DNA of 64,000 nucleotides from JAFGOG01 sp034429215 (lineage in GTDB: Bacteria; Chloroflexota; Anaerolineae; JAAYZQ01), in assembly GCA_034429215.1 (NCBI GenBank), contig DAOUGI010000093.1, forward strand, positions 1-64,000, given 5' to 3'. Shown here one piece after another: positions 59,019 through 64,000 of this stretch (position 1 is its first letter; every line of letters starts with the position of its first letter). The notes under the pieces are model-generated. The model had not been told where the DNA came from and made no database searches. It saw nothing but the letters and a program-made list of their open reading frames with translations. The position numbers and the translations under genes are program-made.

Positions 59019-60779
59019 TTGGAGATTAAAAAGCAAAAGCCTCTCCCAGGCAGCGCGCGGATCGTGCTGCGCTGCCTGGGCTACCTGCGGCCCTACCGCC
59101 GCATGGTAGCAGGCACCTACACGGTGATGTTGGGCATCACCGCTTTGGCGCTGCTCATCCCCCAGTTCATCCGTTGGATCATCGACGAGAGCATCCGAGG
59201 CGAGAACATCACTCTGCTCGGCTGGTCAGTGCTGGCCCTGCTGGGCCTGACCCTGGTCAAAGGCGTGCTGACCTTTTTCGAGGGCCGCTGGAGCGAGATA
59301 GCGTCGCAGGGGGTGGCCTATGACCTGCGGAACGCCATCCACCTCAAGCTGGCCGGGCTGTCCTTCTCCTACCACGACCGGGCCGAAACCGGTCAGCTGC
59401 TGTCCCGCGCCGTGCAGGATGTGGACCGCATCCGCTTCCTGACCGGCCGCGCTGTGCTGCGACTGATAGAGGGCTCGGTCCTGCTGCTGGGCACCACGGC
59501 GGTGCTGCTGTGGATGAACCCGCGCCTGGCGCTCCTGGCATTGGCCACCATGCCCTTCCTAACCTACGTGGCCTACCGCTTTAGCCGGGCCTACCGGCCC
59601 CTGTCGCTGGCGATCCAGCAGCAATTGGGGGTGGTGACCACTCGCCTGGAACAGAACCTGCGCGGCGCCCGCGTCGTCAAAGCCTTCGCCCAGGAAAGAG
59701 CCGAGATCGCTCACTTTGACCGCGAGAACGATCTGTGGTTCAACCTATCGGCCCGCGCCGCCCGCCTGCAGGCGATCAACACGCCGCTCATCGACCTGAT
59801 CGCCAGCATTGGCGTCGTGCTGATCCTGTGGGCCGGCGGAGCACAGGTCATCGACGGCCGCCTCAGCTTGGGTGAGCTAGTAGCTTTTACCACCTATATG
59901 GGCCAGCTTGTCAACCCTATCCGCCGCATAGGCATGATCATCCCCGTGCTGGCCATCGCCGCTTCCGCCGGCCAGCGGATCTTTGACATCCTTGACGCCG
60001 AGTCTGAGGTCCAGGATGCTCCCGGCGCCGTGCCCCTGCCCGCGGTGCGCGGGCACGTTCGTTTCGAGGGGGTGTCGTTCGCCTATTTTGGCCGCCACGG
60101 CGTGTTGAAAGATCTGACCTTCGAGGCACTGCCGGGCCAGGTGATCGCCCTGCTGGGCATGACCGGCTCTGGCAAGTCGACCATCACCAGCCTGATCCCG
60201 CGCTTTTACGACCCGACGCGCGGGCGGATCACTATCGACGGAAATGACATCCGCAGTGTGACGATCAACTCGCTCCGCGACCAGATCGGCATTGTCCTTC
60301 AGGAAACAACCCTATTCGCGACCACAATCCGGGAAAACATCGCCTTTGGCACCCCAAACGCGACCGAAGAAGAGATCGTGGCCGCAGCACAGGCTGCCCA
60401 GGCTCACGAGTTCATCATCGAAACACCAGAAGGCTATGACACACTGGTCGGCGAGCGCGGCGTCACCCTGTCGGGCGGGCAGAAACAGCGGGTGGCTATC
60501 GCCCGCGCCCTGCTCAAGGACCCGCGCATCTTGATCCTGGACGACGCCATGTCGAGCGTAGACACCGAGACCGAGCAGTTGATCCAGATCGCCCTGGAGC
60601 GGCTGATGCGCGGCCGGACCTCATTCGTCATTGCCCAACGACTCAGCACGGTCCGCACGGCCGACCTGATCCTGGTGCTGGACAAAGGGCAGATCGGTGC
60701 ACGCGGGACACACGATGAGCTGTTGCGAACCTCGGGGCTATATGCCGAGATCTATGAGCGGCAGTTGAGGAAAGACTGA
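59019..60779 (+). CDS. ABC exporter half, degenerate-site subunit
   Basis: 586 residues: six-helix transmembrane domain (residues about 25-320), then ATPase. Walker A LLGMTGSGKST, signature LSGGQKQRVAIARAL, but the residue after Walker B is Asp (LILDDAMSSVD) rather than the catalytic Glu, as in the degenerate subunit of heterodimeric exporters such as TM287. TTG start with GGAGG seven bases before. Followed after three bases by its partner. Substrate unknown (drug or lipid type). Confidence 0.93.
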   Translation: MEIKKQKPLPGSARIVLRCLGYLRPYRRMVAGTYTVMLGITALALLIPQFIRWIIDESIRGENITLLGWSVLALLGLTLVKGVLTFFEGRWSEIASQGVAYDLRNAIHLKLAGLSFSYHDRAETGQLLSRAVQDVDRIRFLTGRAVLRLIEGSVLLLGTTAVLLWMNPRLALLALATMPFLTYVAYRFSRAYRPLSLAIQQQLGVVTTRLEQNLRGARVVKAFAQERAEIAHFDRENDLWFNLSARAARLQAINTPLIDLIASIGVVLILWAGGAQVIDGRLSLGELVAFTTYMGQLVNPIRRIGMIIPVLAIAASAGQRIFDILDAESEVQDAPGAVPLPAVRGHVRFEGVSFAYFGRHGVLKDLTFEALPGQVIALLGMTGSGKSTITSLIPRFYDPTRGRITIDGNDIRSVTINSLRDQIGIVLQETTLFATTIRENIAFGTPNATEEEIVAAAQAAQAHEFIIETPEGYDTLVGERGVTLSGGQKQRVAIARALLKDPRILILDDAMSSVDTETEQLIQIALERLMRGRTSFVIAQRLSTVRTADLILVLDKGQIGARGTHDELLRTSGLYAEIYERQLRKD

Positions 60780-60782
60780 GCC

Positions 60783-62606
60783 ATGAGCTTTTCCATCGGC
60801 GCGACTGGTCCGAACATGGGCCCGCGGGGGGCGATTGAGAGTTTCGGCGACGGGGTCGACGAGGGCAGTCTCGCTTTTGACCGGCACGTCGTGCTCAGGC
60901 TACTAGCCTACTTGCGGCCTTATCGGCGGCGTATGGCCGCCGCCTTTGGCCTGACGCTGGCCACCACCGCCCTGAGCCTGGTTAGCCCCTACCTGACCAA
61001 GGTCGCCATCGACGGCTATATCACCCAGGGCGACGCCGGCGGCCTGGCCCGCGTCGCCGCGCTGATGATCGCCGCCCTGGTCGCGCTCTTCCTGGCCTCG
61101 GCGGGGCAGCAGTACCTCCTATCATGGGTGGGGCAGCGGGTTCTGGCTGCGCTGCGCAGCCAGCTCTTCCGTCACCTCCAAGGACTGCCGCTGGGCTACC
61201 ACGACACCCACATCGTCGGCGTGACCATCTCGCGGGTCATCAACGACGTGGGGGTGATCAACGAGCTGCTGTCTCAAGGGCTGGTGACCCTGATCGGCGA
61301 TAGCCTGCTGCTGGCCGGCATCATCGCCGTCATGCTGTCGATGAGCCCTCGCCTGGCATTGTTGGCCTTTAGCGTCCTGCCGCTGATGCTGCTGGCCACA
61401 TTCCTCTTTGCCCGGCGGGCCAAGGTCGCCTTCCGCCAGACCCGCGCCCGGATCGCCGCCGTAGTGGGCGACCTGGCCGAGGACCTGTCGGGCATGCGGG
61501 TCATCCAGGCCTTTGCCCAGGAAGAAGCCTCGCACGAGCGGTTCGACGAGGTGAACCGAGCCAACCGCGACGTTACCATCTCAGCCATGTCGCTGTCGTT
61601 CATCTTTTTGCCCACGGTCGAGTTCCTGGGGATGTTGGCCACGGCCGTTGTGCTCTGGTTCGGCGGCCTGGCCGTGGCCCGCGACGAGCTGACGCTGGGC
61701 ATCGTCGTCGCCTTTCTGTCATACGTTACCCGTTTCTTTACGCCAATCCAGGAGCTGAGCCAGCTCTACACTACACTCCAGGCGGCCATGGCCGGCGGCG
61801 AGCGGGTGCTGGACCTGCTCGATACCGAACCCGAGGTCCAGGACCGCCCCGACGCCGCCGACATGCCGCCCATCGCCGGCCGGGTGGAGCTGCGGAACGT
61901 GTCATTTTCCTACCGGGGCGACACCCGGGTCCTCCACGACATCAACCTGGCCATCGAGCCGGGCCAAACGGCCGCGCTGGTCGGGCCGACCGGCGCCGGC
62001 AAGACGTCGATCGCCAACCTGATCGCCCGCTTGTACGACGTGACCGACGGCGCGGTGCTGATCGACGGCATGGACGTCCGCGACGTGACCCAGCACTCGC
62101 TGCGGCAGCAGACCGGGCTGGTGCCACAGGACCCGTTCCTGTTCACCGGGACGATCGCCGACAATATCCGCTTTGGCCGCCCCGATGCCGACGACCAGGT
62201 CGTGGAGGAAGCCGCCCGGCTGGCCAATGCCCACGACTTTATCTCCGCCCTGCCCGACGGCTATCAGACCCAAATCCTGGAAGGCAGTGCCAACCTATCG
62301 GTCGGCCAGCGGCAGCTCATCTGCATCGCCCGGGCCGTCCTGGCCGATCCGCGGCTCTTGATCCTGGACGAAGCCACGTCCAGCGTCGACACGGTGACCG
62401 AAGTGCTGATTCAGGAGGCGCTGCAGCGGCTCCTGGCCGAGCGGACGGCGGTGGTCATCGCCCACCGGCTGAGCACGGTGCGCAACGCCGACATGATCTG
62501 CGTCGTCCAGGCCGGCCGCATCGTCGAGCGAGGCACGCACCAGGACCTACTGGCAAGCGGCGGCCTGTACCGGGAGCTCTACGAGCGGCAATTCGTCGAC
62601 CTGTAG
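60783..62606 (+). CDS. ABC exporter half, catalytic-site subunit
   Basis: 607 residues with a longer N-terminus (about 30 residues before the first helix). Walker A VGPTGAGKTS, Walker B with the catalytic Glu (LLILDEATSSVD), but a changed signature, LSVGQRQLICIARA. Together with the other subunit this gives one competent ATP site (this Walker B with the partner's LSGGQ) and one degenerate site, the TM287/288 or LmrCD arrangement. Confidence 0.93.
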   Translation: MSFSIGATGPNMGPRGAIESFGDGVDEGSLAFDRHVVLRLLAYLRPYRRRMAAAFGLTLATTALSLVSPYLTKVAIDGYITQGDAGGLARVAALMIAALVALFLASAGQQYLLSWVGQRVLAALRSQLFRHLQGLPLGYHDTHIVGVTISRVINDVGVINELLSQGLVTLIGDSLLLAGIIAVMLSMSPRLALLAFSVLPLMLLATFLFARRAKVAFRQTRARIAAVVGDLAEDLSGMRVIQAFAQEEASHERFDEVNRANRDVTISAMSLSFIFLPTVEFLGMLATAVVLWFGGLAVARDELTLGIVVAFLSYVTRFFTPIQELSQLYTTLQAAMAGGERVLDLLDTEPEVQDRPDAADMPPIAGRVELRNVSFSYRGDTRVLHDINLAIEPGQTAALVGPTGAGKTSIANLIARLYDVTDGAVLIDGMDVRDVTQHSLRQQTGLVPQDPFLFTGTIADNIRFGRPDADDQVVEEAARLANAHDFISALPDGYQTQILEGSANLSVGQRQLICIARAVLADPRLLILDEATSSVDTVTEVLIQEALQRLLAERTAVVIAHRLSTVRNADMICVVQAGRIVERGTHQDLLASGGLYRELYERQFVDL

Positions 62607-62723
62607 TGCTCTAGCTGTGACCTGTCTGAACCTCCCGTAGCACAGCGAAGCGGAGAATCTCGCTGCAACCCCAAACCCTAAAAGGGGGCAGGGTCGTGGG
62701 TTTCATTTCCCGATAATCTGTGG

Positions 62724-62729
62724 TATAAT
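62724..62729 (+). promoter_or_regulatory. Possible -10 box before the unknown/patatin pair
   Basis: TATAAT 19 bases before the start codon; no convincing -35 box is present (TTTCAT at 17 bases). Confidence 0.35.
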
Positions 62730-62748
62730 AAACCAGGGGGAAGGGACC

Positions 62749-63489
62749 ATGGAAACCAGCAACCCGGATCCATGCAGTGAGCTACAGCCGCCCAAGCGAA
62801 ATCACTATTTCGCCGGCAAGCTCCTCGGCGTGCAGGACCTTCAAGACGAACAGGCCTATTTCGTCGCCAAGGACAGCCGGCACGCCCGCTATTTGCACGG
62901 CTATGGTGTGGTGTGTGGCCTGCGCGTCCGGCCCACCGACCCACCACAGCCATGGCGAGTGATCGTTGAGCCAGGGCTGGCGCTGGATCCCTGTGGGCGA
63001 GAGATCCTGGTTCCTCAACCGGTCGAATACCGGTTGAGCAGGCCGGACCAACGCGGGCCGATCTACCTGGTCATCGAATACTGCGAGGAAGGGACAGACC
63101 CGATCCCTGTGCCGGGGTCACCGGATGACCCACAGAATAACCTCGAGCCATCGCGGATCGTGGAGGCGTTTCGGCTGAACCTTCGACACGACCCACCCGC
63201 CAGAGAGGATGACCTGAGCTGGCAGCTAGCCGACGTGCTGGCCAACGCCATCCGCGATAGGGCTGAGCCGGAGACATTGCACAACCTGCTGGCCGAGTTT
63301 GTGAGCCGACCATGCCGGCCGCGCTGGCATGAGGTAGCCGTAACCTTGGCCCAGATCGATCTGCCGGCCGAGGGTCCAATCACCAAGGCCGCTGTAGACA
63401 ACTACAGCTATCGCCCTGTGGCGCTATCAGCCGGGCAGGCATTGGAGTTACTACTGGGCGCGATCCGTCTTCTAGGAGGTGAAAGGTGA
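62749..63489 (+). CDS. Unknown protein with GKLLGVQDLQDEQAYF / LHGYGVVCGLRV motif
   Basis: 246 residues, no signal or membrane segment. The N-terminal motif RNHYFAGKLLGVQDLQDEQA followed by RYLHGYGVVCGLRV, then GLALDPCGREILVP and YLVIEYCEEG, marks a family I recall seeing annotated only as hypothetical, sometimes near contractile-tail-like loci. No such genes are visible here. Two Cys (C in VVCGL and DPCGRE) may matter. GGGGGAAGGG stands before the ATG. The stop overlaps the patatin start (GTGA), so the two proteins probably act together. Confidence 0.7.
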   Translation: METSNPDPCSELQPPKRNHYFAGKLLGVQDLQDEQAYFVAKDSRHARYLHGYGVVCGLRVRPTDPPQPWRVIVEPGLALDPCGREILVPQPVEYRLSRPDQRGPIYLVIEYCEEGTDPIPVPGSPDDPQNNLEPSRIVEAFRLNLRHDPPAREDDLSWQLADVLANAIRDRAEPETLHNLLAEFVSRPCRPRWHEVAVTLAQIDLPAEGPITKAAVDNYSYRPVALSAGQALELLLGAIRLLGGER

Positions 63490-64000
63490 AACCGTTTCGA
63501 AAGCATGTCGCATTGGCGGTTGACGGTGGCGGTATCCGCGGCACCATGGTGGCCAAGGCGCTGGCCGTCGTCGAGGCCGAGCTGGGCAAGCCCTGCTCGG
63601 ACCTGTTCCACCTATCGGCCGGCACTTCGACCGGCAGCATCATCTCGGCGGCCATTGCCGCCCACGTCCCGGCAGAACGCATGCACGACCTGTACGTCCG
63701 GCTGGGAGGCACGATATTCAAGAAATCATGGCGCACCATCTGGCCGCTGGCCCTGTACAAGTACCCCAGCGAGCCGCTCACGGCTGCGCTGCGCGATACA
63801 CTGGGCGAGCTGACCATGGGCGACCTGCCGCCGTTCAACGTGGTCATCGCCATCCGCGACGTGAAGGACAACCGCAGCCTCTTTATCAAAACCGGGAAGG
63901 ACGAATACACAGACATGAAGCTGTGGTACGCGGTGCTGTGCAGCAGCTCAGTGCCGACCTATTTCCCGGTGGTGGATGACCGCTACGTGGACGGTGGGGT
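63486..64000 (+). CDS. Patatin-like phospholipase, truncated by the window edge
   Basis: 171 codons seen. Oxyanion motif VDGGGIRG (residues 12-19), nucleophile elbow GTSTGS with Ser48, and the catalytic-dyad Asp in YVDGG close to the window end. Cuts acyl esters of phospholipids or similar lipids in the cytoplasm or at a target membrane. Short spacing and CBASS/CapV-like layout (DGGG at the very N-terminus) are noted, but no cyclase gene is visible. GTG start coupled to the upstream gene. Confidence 0.88.
   Translation, partial: MKPFRKHVALAVDGGGIRGTMVAKALAVVEAELGKPCSDLFHLSAGTSTGSIISAAIAAHVPAERMHDLYVRLGGTIFKKSWRTIWPLALYKYPSEPLTAALRDTLGELTMGDLPPFNVVIAIRDVKDNRSLFIKTGKDEYTDMKLWYAVLCSSSVPTYFPVVDDRYVDGG

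Overview
The window is a 64 kb piece of a GC-rich bacterial genome, most likely a Chloroflexota (Anaerolineae-like) organism. The inference rests on gene content and style: a secreted repeat protein ending in a 'YLPLIVRDR'-type tail, an alaS / FtsA-like / ruvX / mltG strand, many sugar-catabolism genes, frequent GTG/TTG starts with ATGA-type overlaps, and clean sigma-A promoters (TTGACA-N17-TATAAT). No rRNA, tRNA, CRISPR array, insertion sequence or phage integrase was seen. Both ends cut through genes. No gene-free stretch exceeds about 255 bases.

Layout. 1-10.4 kb (minus strand): end of a zinc alcohol dehydrogenase, a GT4 glycosyltransferase, then alaS followed by an FtsA-like ATPase, a membrane protein of the Chloroflexota 'baseplate J-like' type, ruvX, mltG and a lipoprotein substrate-binding protein. 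10.4-19.6 kb: a mixed accessory block with a SagB-like oxidoreductase, an LCP cell-wall ligase, a MerB-like gene with two in-frame UGA codons, GNAT acetyltransferases, a 15-unit TPR protein, and a PadR regulator with a BtrH-like protein. 19.7-49 kb (minus strand): an almost gap-free run of 26 genes, starting from one LacI-type regulator with a near-perfect promoter and a 16-bp palindromic operator. It holds a CUT2-type ABC importer and a set of dehydrogenases, epimerases and kinases. 49.2-64 kb: a fatty-acid-hydroxylase-like protein and a VTT membrane protein, an orphan DppBC permease pair, a Gly-rich protein with a histone-H1-like tail, altronate dehydratase, an amidinotransferase-family enzyme, a MenA-like prenyltransferase, an amidohydrolase, a heterodimeric ABC exporter, and a pair made of an unknown protein and a patatin lipase.

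How the genes work together. The 26-gene run matches, enzyme by enzyme, the alternative myo-inositol pathway known from Thermotoga maritima: inositol dehydrogenase (IolG-like), scyllo-inosose 3-dehydrogenase (IolM), 3-dehydro-scyllo-inosose hydrolase (IolN), 5-keto-L-gluconate epimerase (IolO), tagaturonate epimerase (UxaE), KDG kinase and KDPG aldolase. An altronate dehydratase lies about 5 kb beyond the cluster. The importer's binding protein is unusual: two near-identical periplasmic-binding domains fused in one lipoprotein.

The most striking observation is at 12467-13204. A reading frame homologous to organomercurial lyase (MerB) is open over 245 codons except for two TGA codons. These fall exactly where MerB has its two catalytic cysteines (Cys96 and Cys159 of the plasmid R831b enzyme), with the catalytic Asp99 kept. 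Each TGA is followed at a suitable distance by a hairpin resembling a bacterial SECIS element; the second has a GGUC apical loop like E. coli fdhF. I read this as a candidate di-selenocysteine MerB-family protein.
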